From positions 11,533,707 through 11,597,706 of the forward strand of contig NC_089581.1 of the NCBI RefSeq assembly GCF_019320115.1: 64,000 bases of DNA, read 5' to 3'. A program made the translations under genes and the position numbers. The notes under the pieces were generated by a model, which saw only the letters and a program-made list of their open reading frames with translations, had not been told where the DNA came from and ran no database searches. This DNA is from Miscanthus floridulus (lineage: Eukaryota > Streptophyta > Magnoliopsida > Poales > Poaceae). Positions 21,871 to 33,590 of this stretch are shown here, in pieces (position 1 is the stretch's first letter; the number at the start of each line of letters is the position of its first letter).

Positions 21871-22960
21871 TACCACTACCAGGGCCAAACATGGAATGGA
21901 TCTAAAACTATCCAGATTCTCATTACTGCAAAACAACCTTCTTAAAACAACCATATCTCCAAAAATACAGAGGCTATAAGGGTGAGCCTGGTGTCAAAAG
22001 AAAGATATTGAAGTCCTATACAACTTTGTCCACAGTGAAAAAAATTATTAAGGCCATTAAGATGTCCTCAAACGGCGATGAACAGAGACTGCTCAGTTTG
22101 ACAGAATTTCAGAACATGGTCAAAAATTAATTTCTAGAATTTCGGGAATTACTCCAGAAACACAAGAGTCCATAGTTGCCACGACTCCGGCCTGCATGTT
22201 TTGCAGTATTCTCGGGGCCATTGAGCACAACCCACCACATTTTCCTCTCCCACTACCCCCTCCCTCTTCTAAAGACTCATCCGTCTCTACTCCTAACCTT
22301 TTCTCCAAACCCTAACCCTTGACATGTTCTTGATTTTGATGGGACTCTTGGTCCAAGCCTCCAAGGCAGCAGGTTTTGTGAGGAAATTGTGGAATGGCAG
22401 CCAAGGGAGCAAAATTGGTGATTAATTTTAATTGATAGGAATTTTTCTTAACTGATTTATGCTTCTTAGGTCCATAAATGAAAATGAGCAATATTGTGTG
22501 AACAGAACAATGGAACTAATTTAACAATTATTGCTTATTTACAGTATGCCATTCTCCTGGCCACCCAACATGGGCAAACGACGATAAGTACGTATATGCT
22601 CCCCACTCTAGCAGCTCTCTTTCTCTCTATCTATCTAGGTCTCTGGTCTACAAAACTCACTTAACTTTCGTTCAGTCTTTAGCCAAGATTCATCTTTGAA
22701 ACCCATATGTTAGATTTGATTTACCATACTTCATCACTGCTTAGTTCTAGAAAGTGTTGATTGTGTGATACTGGTGCGTCTTTCTCCATTTCAAAGAAAT
22801 TATGTGGGTTATTGCTGACATGATTTACCATACCTTTTGCTCTAACATACATCTTTTGTACATATGATGTGTTGGCATTCACATGCTTACTTCGTTTTCG
22901 TAGTTTACAGAGCCTACATATGAATTAATTTTAGATAGCTACATATCTACAATAATGTAG
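21871..22960. other. Interval without a recognised gene
   Basis: Contains a pyrimidine-rich stretch (ctctctttctctctatctatcta, 22612-22636) and weakly open sequence, but no recognised coding or transposon signature. Confidence 0.4.
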
Positions 22961-22980
22961 TGCTTTCAAGGTGGCTTCTA

Positions 22981-23578
22981 AATTTGCTTATTTCAATGTT
23001 GCTGAAGAAAATGGTATCCCTGTATGGGCTGCACCAAAAATAGATGCATCAGTAAGGCGCACATTATTGTTTTCTTTAGCCGGCTGAGTGTCATTGCCCC
23101 CTATGGATCCAATTTTATTACCAATGTAAATGGATTCCTGATAAAATGCAGTTACTCTCTGCATACCTCTCTCATCTTTCTCATTTATTCTGAATAACTA
23201 CTATAGACTTCATTGCTTCTATAGGAAGTGCTAAGAATTAGATCTGAAATTACTTCTTTATGGCATGGCGTACGTCATGGTCTTATTCTGATGTGCTTCC
23301 ATGAACACCCAGATGAGTTACCATTTGCAAACAAACTTCAGCCCAATATACCACTATTGTCTTATCCAGTGTTAAAATACTCCATTACTTTTAATTTAAC
23401 TTCCTAATAAACGTCATTTTTGTAGCCTATTTTGCTTGACGAAAAATACTGCCATCAATTTCTCTCATTGCATAACAGGGACATGATATCTCAAGTTATC
23501 ATAATGGGATGTGAGGAATCATTATTGTTGTGTGCTCCTGTACGACTACGTGGGGAAAAGCTTCACACACAGGATGGA
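22981..23578 (+). pseudogene. Exon-like remnants of an unidentified gene
   Basis: Three stretches read as protein with plausible splice borders. The first is 22973-23049 (VASKFAYFNVAEENGIPVWA, donor gtaagg). The second starts at 23225 after ..ttctatag (EVLRIRSEITSLWHGVRHGL, then CFHEHPDELPFANKL). The third starts about 23426 after ..tttgtag (PILLDEKYCHQFLSLHNRDM) and ends at a TAG/TGA near 23597. Amino-acid composition looks like a real protein, but I do not recognise the family. It may be an old captured gene fragment or the end of a host gene; no start was found upstream. Confidence 0.35.
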
Positions 23579-23599
23579 GCATGGAGCTTAGATATGTGA

Positions 23600-25700
23600 G
23601 CGTTATACTACCCTTTATGTGTACAATTCGCGCGGCGCGGGCGGACCCTGCCTGCACACCTCCGCGGGCTGGAGCCGGCCTTCTGTGCGGCTCCGGCCAC
23701 CTGCGGCAGGCGGTCCGCGCGGCGCTGCTGCTTCTTACGTCGTCTGCTCGCTGGTTTGTTCCTCCCTGCCAGATGTGCGATCCATATCTCTATCTGTCTA
23801 GCTACCTCTACAATCACAAGATTCACCCCATCAGCAGAACCTGGATACATCTCCTAAAATTCACTCAGCATGGCCACGTCGCCCACAAAACGTTTTGCTT
23901 GGCCACAAGCCAAGGTCAACTTGGCCCTAGATCTATTGTTGTCCCCCTTTTCCCTTACCCATGTGTATGGTTACTGCAATTTTTTTTGGGTTCCGCACCG
24001 TGTGACCTGCTTGGTTTGGCTGTCTTGAGAGTTCCCAGGTATTTTGCCAGATATCTGACGACATCACCATGTCAATGATATTTGCTTGATTTTGTAGTAC
24101 ATTGTAGTCCTCATAATTTGGTGTGTATCGTTTGCATTTTCCTCGTGCAATGATGAATGCGCTTTGCTCTTGCTGTTGGATTAATTTTTAGGGAAGAGGC
24201 TGCTGCTGTGATGATTACATCATAAACCATGTTTAATGTCTGATTGCAGTGATCATGGGCTACCGTTGCACAGTTTACACCCCTTCCTTTTTTTCTGATA
24301 ACTGAAGCAATGTTCGGGAGCTATGATGATTCTTCCTTTACATCTCCCTGCTATGTTGATAACTGAGGCGATGATCATGAGCAATGTTGATTCTGTTTTT
24401 TTCCATCTCTTCTCAGCCAGTTAAGTGAGAACTGAGGTGGATGGAATGGTACACGTTCCTCTGCCTGCCGTGGATGCCGTCTCCTTGACGGAACCCCCAC
24501 TAAAATGTACAACTTCTGATGCCATTGCCTCTGATAGTTTCTCCTTTTGTCTAATCTAATCGTTGCCTTTGGTTTTTCGGTCATGCTTGCTTATGATCAT
24601 TGTCGGTGATGTCAAAAACATATAATTGTCCAATCTGAGCTCCTGATCATTGCCTATGAAGTCATAGATATATTCGTCTTGATTTTATGCCTCTAATCAT
24701 TGTCTGTGGTCATATTCCCTATTCCCGGAGATTACATTGTCACACGCTTTGCTTATCAGTGATCACTTTTTGGTTCTCCTGTTCCTTTCAATTCTGAGTA
24801 CACCTTGGTTTGTGCTTCGATACAACTATTACATGAAAATTTTAGCTCTGCTTACACATACATTTCTCACACATGTCCATACAAAATTGAATGGTGATAA
24901 AAAGTCCTCCCGATTATGTACCATTGACGATCTTCCCTTTTGCCGAGCAAAAAAACGGAGTACCTATTCTAGCAGATTGTTTAACCGTGCCTTTTGCAAA
25001 TATGTGTACCAGAAATTTGATTAGTATACTAACAAATCAGTGACTATATTTAGTTCTTCGGGTCAGCCGTTTTCCAACAACATGCGTGTTTGCAGACTGC
25101 ACATGTTTGATTTTTCCAATGAACCGAAAGAGTAACAAATGAAAATAAGTTATGAGCCTAGCTGAATTTGTCACATATATATGACAGCCTTAATAAGCAC
25201 ATCCTTTAGGTCTGCTGCTTGCTTCCTTTTTTGCTTCTCTGTCAAAGCCTTTTTTTTAGAACTAATCAGAGTTCCTGATCATACATAGCAAAACAGCAAT
25301 TTTGTGGAGTCCATACAAATTTACAGACTAATTTGCACATATCCATTTTTTACTATAATTGGCAGTTTCATCAGAATTTTCACTTTCCAGGACATATATA
25401 AATATTGTCTGAAAATTCTGAAGACATATTGTCCACAGGATGGCCAAACTCTGTGGATTTGGCATTTCTGTTGTATGGACATTACAGGTTAAATTGAATC
25501 TATTACTTAATTAGTACATGCACAAACTGCAAATATGTGCCCACATCAGGACTATAGGTGCCGTTTCGTGGAGGCTGAGGCTGCAGATCATGATGGTGCT
25601 GCGTGGGGTCTGGATTACCTCCATTAAGGACTGACAGAAATTCAGGTTTCTTTCTGAAGCCTAAACTGTTTAAGTTGTGTAGTCTGCAACATAACATTAA
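23600..25700. other. Interval without a recognised gene
   Basis: A GC-rich patch at 23630-23760 gives overlapping shadow frames only. 24150-24720 carries repeated words such as gataactga[ag]gc and tgatgat/ctga (see findings). The rest, to 25700, is AT-rich with no supported feature. Confidence 0.35.
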
Positions 25701-25703
25701 TCA

Positions 25704-25843
25704 GTGCGTTCGGCTGGGCTGGCCGCCGCACTCACAAAATCACTGTTCATATGAACAGTGATTTCAGCCAGAACATTGCTTTCCCCTCCCAACAATCAGC
25801 CGGAACAGTATTTTGACTTATTTTTTAGTTCTGCCGAACAGCC
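25704..25843. mobile_element. MITE with central palindrome
   Basis: Ends gcgttcggctggg and, inverted, ggctgttcggcagaac, both typical of a common grass MITE. A perfect 28-bp palindrome sits at 25737-25764 (AAATCACTGTTCAT and its complement). A TAA stands on both sides, but the exact border is uncertain. Confidence 0.55.
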
Positions 25844-26311
25844 TAAATACATTCTCTGAAACTCTGAACTGAACCACGTTAAAACCATGCACACAACCAT
25901 TTTAGCAGCATTTGTCTGCAAAATTTTAGAAGAATACAGAGACTACAATAAGTGGTCAAGGTCTGATCCTCAATCTTTTGGTGTGGCAGGTGATCTACAA
26001 ACGCCTTATGATACGGTATGAAGTTGTCTACGCATTTAGCATCAGACCTACCTCAAAATTTCAGTACTGGAGTTGGTGCAAATTTCACTGCTCTAGCTTA
26101 ACTATTTTTTGAGTTTGGACCTAGAAACTTTCACCGCTCTCTACCTCCCTGAATCAATTTCAGTACTGGAGTTTGTACCTCGCTGATGTACCATGTTTCT
26201 TTTTTAATAAAAAAATCTATCGCTACATTGTCATATCTCTTTCAGAAATGTAAATTGTTGTCCACCATCTAACCACATAGCAGATGCCTTACTGAAGTTT
26301 GTACCTCGCTG

Positions 26312-27182
26312 ATGACTACTAGCCCACTAAACATCTCTTTTAGAAGGGCTCTGGTGGATAATAAACTTACAGAATGGCTTAGTTTAGTAGCACGGATCTC
26401 AAATGTCGCATTAGTGGAAGGTTCGGATTACTTCAGATGGAGTTTAACCAAATCAGGTTTGTTCTCTGTCCGCTCAATGTATCTCTATCTTATAGATACA
26501 CAAACACCTTTTCGTCATAGGAAGATCTGGAAGATAAAAATTCCTCTAAAAATTAAAATCTTTCTTTGGTTCTTGCAAAGGGGTGTCGTCTTAACCAAAG
26601 ACAACCTTGCTAAGAAAAATTGGAAGGGGAGTCAAAAGTGCATCTGCTGTAATAGGAATGAAACTATCTAACATTTGTTCTTAGACTGTCCCCTTACCAA
26701 AATGATTTGGAGGATTATCTTTTTTGCTACTAGTTTGACCCAACCTAGATCAATCAGCCACATGTTTGGTAGTTGGCTGACTAATCAAAATAAAATGATT
26801 AGAAATTTGATTTGGGTGGGGGTGGCTGCCATGTTTTGGGCTATCTGGAGATACCGTAATGATGTTGTTTTTAATCAAATGAAATCTAACTCTATTATGC
26901 TGGTAATTTTCAGAGGAGCGTACTGGTTACGCTCTTGGGCCCAGCTGCAGCGTGATGAGACAGCCAAGGACGCGCTCTCAACGATGAGCAAGAAATTGGA
27001 AATTATTGCTTTAGAGATATCCAATAAAGGATGGAAACATTTATATTGTTTGAACTAGCGTCCTGATCGATCTATAAGACTATGGTTTTCTCATTTTTTT
27101 TTCATCCAAAACTTTGTAATAATGGGCTGTGTACATCCTTAGATGTAGAGGCCGGATATTTATTTTATCCATTATCTAAAAA
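26312..27182 (+). mobile_element. LINE 3' fragment (L1-like, zf-RVT region)
   Basis: Plus-strand reading PLNISFRRALVDNKL, then FRWSLTKSGLFSVRSMYLYL, IPLKIKIFLWFLQRGVVLTK, CICCNRNETI, a TAA at 26669-26671, HLFLDCPLTKMIWRIIF and a tail ending at 27058. This is the C-terminal zinc-binding part of a plant L1-type RT protein. A 3' UTR and short A run end near 27182. The single stop is the only break in about 745 bp. It is homologous to the LINE at 39661-40672. Truncated 5' of this domain. Confidence 0.85.
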
Positions 27183-27469
27183 TATATTTGGCTACCACTT
27201 TTACTTGATTTTCAAACCATGTACCAAACATATATTTTCTATCTGTGGTTCTGTACTGGCCATAGTCTCTTCGCCTACGCGCGCGATGGCGCGCGCTTTG
27301 TACCAGTATTCTTCAATCGGCAGCCACGCGCTCCCTTGTGGCTGTGGCCGCATCCACGTCTTGAGCCGGAGGTGGTGGCCCTGGAACTCGCATGCGGAAG
27401 AGTTGTCATCATCCGGCCGTTACCGTATACATTTCTGTTAACATTCTAGTGGAGTACGTACTAGTGCAG

Positions 27470-27860
27470 CTAATAACTAATAAGCTTATAGTTACCTTCT
27501 ACTGGTCGCGAAAGCCATAGTACTATTTTGACGGCGGCAAAGATGATACCAGCTACGGCTGCAGCGGACAACAGCCCGACTGGAACCCACACCCTCAGCG
27601 GCCAGGAGGGAGCTGATGGTGCGTCGGGCATGGCCGACGATGGCAGTGGTGACGGCGGCGGCGCAGAGCCATGGTTGCAGCTGTTCTTATCTTGAGGTAC
27701 GGATTGACGGTGACCCCCGCATCTCTTGTACAAGTCCCACACAGCTGCTACGGATAGATCAGATAGAGCGAATTCAACCTCCTCGACGGCCATCAAGATG
27801 GCGCTGCGGCTAATCTGTTCGTCCAACAGACTTGCCAGGTCAAGGAAATGGCGGAGGCAG
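27470..27860 (-). CDS. Possible exon of a small membrane protein (unit U6)
   Basis: An open minus-strand frame reads FLDLASLLDEQISRSAILMA, then VEEVEFALSDLSVAAVWDLY, a Pro/Ser-rich linker and one strongly hydrophobic segment (VPVGLLSAAAVAGIIFAAVK) near its end. The frame upstream is closed by a stop before the core, and a CATCAG|GAAAG acceptor-like site sits at the core. A donor-like gtaact follows SRPVEG near 27493. A second short open stretch at about 27425-27262 could be a further exon. The frame first listed for it starts at a TTG, so no start codon is proven. Family unknown. Confidence 0.35.
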
Positions 27861-28062
27861 GAAAAGCACCGTCCACCAGACTTTCCTGATGCCGCTCATT
27901 CCGAATGCAGCAAATAAAATGCTCAGTGTGGGCAGTTGTGAAGAAATAACAGTAGCTTATAAAGAAATTATGAGGTAAAAAGAGCATGCATGCATCCAAT
28001 CTCGGAAGAGCTGGAGTGTGTAAAGTGAGCTAGCCACTGGTCGATGGTAGTTCGTTATAGGC

Positions 28063-28072
28063 TTATATATAG
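28063..28072 (-). promoter_or_regulatory. TATA-like box of unit U6
   Basis: Minus strand TATATATAAG, about 160 bp upstream of the core. The homologous place in the 57-kb copy has CCTATATAAC (57074-57083). Confidence 0.4.
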
Positions 28073-28345
28073 CCCGCACTAAGGTGAAAGTGTGAAATTA
28101 TATTAAACACATGCCGTTCTGTTTTGTTATCTGCTCCTATTTATTATTGATTGTCGATAATGTTTTGTAAATTTATCTATATATTTAGGAGAATTTCTTT
28201 TGGTGACATATATATAAGGTCCAGCTTCTATTCTCAAAAAAAAGGTCCAGCTTCTGAGTACATACCTGTTGGAGATCATTTCGGATTGTGCAAACCGATT
28301 CCAGAGCCATATTACAGCACACTGATCCAGCATATTCACCAGCTA

Positions 28346-29164
28346 TGTTAGACTAGCGGTCTCAGACAGCGTGGGGGAAACAGAGGCCTCCGCCCACTAG
28401 GCGTCGCCCTCGGGCGGAGGCTCGGGACAGGCGCGACAGGTGGGCGTGTAGGAAACTGGCACAGAAAGCTAGGGTTTCATTAATTCATCCACCATCCTCC
28501 CGCACTGTTACAAGTGTTCCCTCTTTATAGGGCTCAACTACTTCTTAACATAATTTATTACAATGCCCCTCAACTGCTACAGTACATTCCTGGAATATTC
28601 CGCCACTAGTCACTTTTTTGCGGGGCAATCCTGCCACACCGTCTTCAAGTAATGGGCCTCCATAAGCGACCGGCCCACCGTGCCTCGGTCTTCGGCCCAG
28701 AGGCCTGGGTTCCCGACGTTGGCCTCCGTCTTCAGGGGCGCGCCGCTGCCTACGCGGGTCTCCGCCGGTCCGGTCGGAGACATCATCCGTAGGTCTCCGC
28801 CCGGCCGCGCGGGGGCCATGCTAGCGCGCTCGCGCGGACCACGGGCGCCTGCGCTTAGGTACCTGCACACACCTAGGCAAGATTGTTTGTTTGATTAATT
28901 CAGGGGTAGGACGGCCTCCGCCCTCCTCGCCGGAGACGCCCGTCAGCCAAAGCGGGGCGGCGTCCGCCTGAGCGGCCGGAGATGTCTGTGCCTGGCCCGG
29001 GCGGAATCCGCGACAAGCTCGCTGAGCCTCATGCAGCGCCTACGAGCATAGCCAGGAAAGTTCCTTTAGTCAGCGCCAGATTTCCGCCCTAAGACGGTCG
29101 AAGACGCCTTGGCGACACCTCGCCGTCGGACGCCTTCGCCACCCGCCGAGGCCGTGTCACAACA
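28346..29164 (-). repeat. 3' LTR of the Gypsy element (complete)
   Basis: 819 bp. Minus strand starts TGTTGTGACACGG and ends CTAACA. A minus-strand TATA box (TATAAAG, 28523-28529) marks the promoter. GC-rich, with many ggaggc / gcctccg words. Confidence 0.88.
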
Positions 29165-29503
29165 GTTCCCCCCTTTTGAGACCATGGTTCGCCTGAGCGT
29201 GCCGTGAGCTCAAAACGCCTTGACCAAAGGCGTCCATGGGGGCGGGGGCGGAGGCCACACGCATTGGCGTCTCCGAGCGAGGCCTCGCTACTTCCCCCCT
29301 GGCCCGCTCTGGCGCGGCCGCTGGTCTCGTTGAGAGTAGCCGTTGGGCGGCAAATCTAGCCGTTGTCCTACGGTGTGACCGTTTATGCCGTATCAGTTTC
29401 CGTTGTATACCTTGCGACTTTTTCGGAGATGATCGTTGTGCGGCAGGCGAATTCTCCGGAGATGACCGTTGTATGGCGGGAGCCGGACCGCCTGCCCGCG
29501 GCC

Positions 29504-29510
29504 TATATAA
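29504..29510 (+). promoter_or_regulatory. TATA box for the antisense ORF
   Basis: TATATAA on the plus strand in GC-rich sequence, 340 bp inside the 3' LTR. The first ATG downstream in any frame is 29774, the start of the antisense gene. This suggests a promoter of its own, independent of the LTR. Confidence 0.6.
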
Positions 29511-29773
29511 GGGCGTGGTTGGTGGCGGGGTCCCCCCCCCGCATAGCTCATTCGCTTTCCTTGCCTCTGAGAAATCGCTCTCTGCTCTCTTCACTTTCGC
29601 CTTTTGCTGCCCTCACGCGTTCCGTCTTTCTGCCTGCGTCTTGCGCTTAGGCTGCTGTCGCGGTGGCTTTCTTTTCCGCCTCCGCCCATACTCGCCGGCC
29701 CGCCTTCTTCGGACCCTATCGCCACCTTCTCGGCGTTAGGGCCGCCGGCTGGGGTGCGCGTTTTGAGGAGTGC

Positions 29774-32700
29774 ATGCTTGCCTCTGCCTCCGCATTGGAG
29801 TTTGAAAAGCTAGTGGAAGAGGATTTGGGGAGTGTCTCTGCGTCCGTCGGAGACCTGATCGCTGCGGATTCCAGAGATATGGTGATAAAGTCATGGGATT
29901 TCGGCCCCTCCTCCATTACTGAAGAGGCAATCGTGGAGATGTTGAAGGAATCGTGTTTTCCTTCTTTGAGGGTAAAAATCCCTCCGCCTGGCCAGACTGT
30001 TCCGGAACCGGAGGAAGGATATGCGGTGGTCTTTCGGGACTTCTTCACCTGTGGCCTCCGCCTTCCTTATATCCCCTTCCTCCGCCGGTTGTTGGAGACC
30101 TTCAATGTCCAGCTCCATCATCTGACTCCTACAGCCTTCCTCACGCTCAGCAAATTCTGCTGGGCGTGTGTTTCTTATGGTGCCGAGTCGGATGTGGACA
30201 CCTTCTGCGCGTACTACGAGCTGTAGAAACAGCCGAAGAAGAAGAAGGAGGTGCAGGATGGCAAGGAGGTGGAGGTGACCGACCAGTATGGTAGCTGAAC
30301 CTTTATGTCGAAGAGGAACCAAGGCGTAGACCGCCTAGAGATTTCTTTTTGCCAGAAGGGCAAGTGGGACCGCGGCTGGCTTGAGCAGTGGTTCTACGTG
30401 AAGACCTACGGGGTCCGTGGCACTACCAAGGATGGTGCGGAGGTTTCAGAGTATCCATTGACTTCAAGAATGGAGGAGATGGCGCCGCACACGCGCGTGG
30501 AACCGCCGGAAGAGATGTCTCCGGCGAGGGTGGCTTGCGACCAGGCTTTTGCGGCAGCGTGCCGCTACTCCGGGGGCCGCGACCTGGTGGAGGAGATTAT
30601 GGCCTCCAACTACTGGCCCCTGGGCAAAGACAACCTAGCCTTTCGGCTGGAACAGGTGAAGGTTCCCGTTTTTGGGCCGGAGGCCGGGATTCTGTTTCCC
30701 CGCTTCGGGCAGTCTTTGGGGGAGGGGGTGACGGAGGACAGTTTCGTCTCCGAGGTTGAGGAAGCCGCCATCGGGTTGGTTGGCAAGATTTCCGAGCATG
30801 AGTACACGTCTCGGAGAGCCGTGGCAGGCACCATGCCGTGGCTCAATCGAGTTTTTGAGGAGGTTGGGATCGTCTACCGGGAGCGCGAGGTTCCCGCCGA
30901 GGTCCTGGCTTCGATTGAGAAGAAGAAGAAGAAGGCCTTCACGAAGAATGTTATGGCAGAGGCCGAATTCAAAAAGAGGAAGGGCGCCGTTGTTGCTCGG
31001 GCGCCTGCGAAAAAGAAGAAGAAGAGTGGTGCTCTGGTGATCGCGTCGGCCGTGTCTTCTGCCGGTAGTGCGGGCGTTGCCTCCACCGGCAGTGAAGATG
31101 TTTAGAGCTCCTCTGTCCCGTCAGTGGACGTGCGGGTTGCGAGCGGGGAGGATCACCGCTCTCCTGTAGCTCCGGTGTGCCCTGTGAGTGGCGCTATGAG
31201 CGGTGCTGGGCGTTCGGGGGCCAGCGTTGCTCCGGCGTGCACCTCGCATGGTGTTGTGAGTGTCGGCGAACAGCTGGAGACTAGCACCGCCGATCCTATG
31301 CCCGACATTCTTGGTGGGCTGTATTCAAGTTTTGAAGAGGGCGCGGAGGCCGTCTTGTGGCACGCTCCTTCGTCTCCCGCCGTTGTTGCGCCTTCGCCCG
31401 TGCCGGTGGCCAACGTCGGTCAGCTGGAGGCCATGCTTGCTGAGCAGGCCTCGGCGGTTCGGTCTTCTTCGAGTCATCCACCCGTCAGGCCGCTAGCTAA
31501 GGAGATCCAGCCCTTTGGGCCTTCGCCGCATGATATGGTGGAGACTTCTGCCCAGGGGGCTCGGCAAGCAGCCCAGCCTGGGCTTTTTATGAGTAAGTTT
31601 GTCTGGTGCACATTTTTGTGTTTACTGTCTTCGCCCGGTTTGTTTGTTTATGTATTGTACCAAGTGCTAATACTGCGTACTTGTTGCTTTGTAGGTGATG
31701 TCATGGCTGGACTCCTCGCCTCGGAGGAGCGAGCGGCCGCTGCCGGTGTCAGGTTTGGCCCAGGGCAGCCGGGGCTGATGGCGCCAGGTCCGAGTGAGTA
31801 TAGAGTGTTTTTATTTTACTTGTCATTTGGCCTGTTGTTATTGCATGTTTCTGTTCGGCCCTCTGACCTGAGTTGTTGGTGTTGTTTTTTTTGCTACGCA
31901 GGCTCCTCCGACACTTCTATCTCAGGTTGGGAAGAGTGCTATCTTGGGGTTCTTGGAGACGTCGAAGGTGGTCTCTGGCTATTGGTGTATTTATTGTGAG
32001 ATTTGCTTTTCTCACCTTATTGTTTTGTGTTTGTTTGTTCTTCTTTGAACAGATCGCTTCAAACAGCGTCTGAGGGACATGGATTTCTTCCAACTTCTTC
32101 GTGTTCGTCTAGAACACCAGAGCTTGGTGCGTCTTCGGCGGTTTGCCTTTTTTTTTGGTGTATGTTCGCCTTTAGACTTGTTTTTGTTTCTGTTGCTGAT
32201 CGCCTTGGTCTTCTTCTTTCTAGATGCAGGGGTATCACACGACCATTGTTATGGAAGAGTGCTGCACTCGCGAGGTCTCCGACCAAGATACTGCGATTGA
32301 AGCGCTCAAGGCGGAGAACGAGCGCCTAGAAGGTGAAAAAGGGGGTTTGTCCAACTCCCTTGCAACTCTCTGCCTTTCTCCGGTGGAGAAGGAACAAGAA
32401 AAGGAGGCTTTGAGGGCCGATCTCGCCAAGACCCGGCATGCGGAAGCTTTGTCCGCCGAGCAGGCCCGTAGGGCGAACGAGTTGGCCGAGGGTCTCCGGC
32501 GAGAGCTAGCCTCTGAGAAGGAATCCATGGCTGCGGTGGGGGAGCAGCTGTCTTTGATGACGAGGCATCTGGACTCGGTCAAGGGGGTCATTGCTTCAAC
32601 AGTTGGCCATTCTCGGGCCATCGTCGCCTAGTTCGGAGGCGAAACCTCCGCTCCTCCGGAGGAAGACAGCGTCTACGCCGTCGCCTCCTGGCTGAAGCGT

Positions 32701-33267
32701 CACCTTGCGAAGCTCCCCGGTCTGATCAATGGCTGCACGGACTACAGGGCGCTGGCGGGAGTATCGAATTACGCCAAGCTTTTGGTGTGCGGCGGGTGTA
32801 CGCATACCGAAAGTATTCTGGAGGGAGCGCTTCCGGGTCCGGAGGAGCTTGGCGAGACTTCTCTTGGTTTGTGAAAAACCTTGAGAAATTTCATTGGGTA
32901 CTTTTGGGCTCCGTTTGGGAGACCTGCCGCTCGAAAGCTGGCGGAGGAAAAGAGGGCGAAGGTATTTCTAGTCTTTATAGCTGCTATTTTTGTCTCCTTG
33001 CTTTTTGCGAAGCTGTGAAGGCTTTCGTTGCCTGTGTCCCTGATATTTTAGCCTTTGCTACAGGATGCGCAGAAGAGTCTTGCGGGCAGACCTCCGTCAG
33101 TTCCACGCTCGGCGACCACGGGCGGTGCCTCCGCCACCGCTGGCGCTCCGGTGGGCGCTGCGATCGGCGGTGGTGATGGTCGGAGGCCGCAGGTGCCGTC
33201 CCCGCCCACAGTTGATGCGGGCTCCGTTCTAGGGACTTCTGCTGCGGCCGATGCGCCGGAGGTCTAG
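29774..33267 (+). pseudogene. Antisense accessory ORF of Tat element (Transposase_28-like), spliced
   Basis: The gene runs opposite to gag-pol. ATG 29774 (MLASASALEFEK) is the first after the TATA box. Exon 1 carries the domain annotated in plants as 'putative gypsy type transposon' (PF04195-like): GYAVVFRDFFTCGLRLPYIP, LRRLLETFNVQLHHLTP. A basic KKKKK-rich region follows. GT..AG introns fit at 31593-31694, about 31794-31901, one ending 32052, one ending 32223, and 32962-33063. Exon 32224-32961 is a long coiled coil (AIEALKAENERLEGEKGG). The final exon ends with TAG at 33267. In-frame stops at 30224, 30296, 31103, 32629 and 32872 break it, without any frameshift that I need to assume in exon 1. 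Its function is unknown in the family. Confidence 0.75.
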
Positions 33268-33326
33268 GCTCTTTGTAGCACTTAGTTGTTTTGACTTGTA
33301 TATTGTAGTCCAGTTGGACTCTTGTA

Positions 33327-33332
33327 AATAAA
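33327..33332 (+). terminator. Polyadenylation signal of antisense ORF
   Basis: AATAAA 60 bp after the stop at 33267, followed by T-rich sequence. Confidence 0.5.
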
Positions 33333-33356
33333 GTTTCTTTTGTTCTGAATATTTTT

Positions 33357-33590
33357 GTGGGAAATTTTAACCTTGCACAGGTTAATCGGGAGCCTGCGCA
33401 AGATGTTGCGCCTTTGACTCTCTATGACGACGGTATTTATGTGAGCGGAGAGCTTTGGGAGTATTGGCGTTTGGCCTTTCCCCGCAGCATTGCGCGCGAC
33501 ATGTTTGAGTCAGTTAGGTTTGACATAGACGACGAGCGCGCTGGGTTTACTCGCGTGCTTGCTTGGCGCGGACCTCCGCCACAATAGTTA
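33357..33590 (+). other. Further open frame after the antisense gene
   Basis: 76 codons, reading LTLYDDGIYVSGELWEYWRL and DMFESVRFDIDDERAGF, ending in TAG at 33585-33587. The composition is protein-like, but no start or domain is recognised. It may be a last exon of an alternative antisense transcript of the same element. Confidence 0.3.

Larger units (their letters stand above)
27200..28345 (-). repeat. Array unit copy U6 (left half, split by the Gypsy element)
   Basis: The core is at 27885-27904 with a TATA box upstream on the minus strand (28063-28072). The flank 28000-28345 aligns with 57030-57409 block by block, for example aaagtgagc..cactggtcga and attccagagccatattac. It ends at caccagcta, where the Gypsy element begins. 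The matching right half resumes at 40717. The 118-codon frame below is the most protein-like sequence of this copy. Confidence 0.6.

Noticed and set aside
23530..24078. 182-codon plus-strand frame
   Set aside because: It begins inside the likely end of the exon series in another frame and crosses a GC-rich patch open in several frames. No domain and no splice logic.
29663..29773. Start of the antisense gene at 29663
   Set aside because: The codon there is GTG. The first ATG in any frame after the TATA box is 29774, in the same frame.
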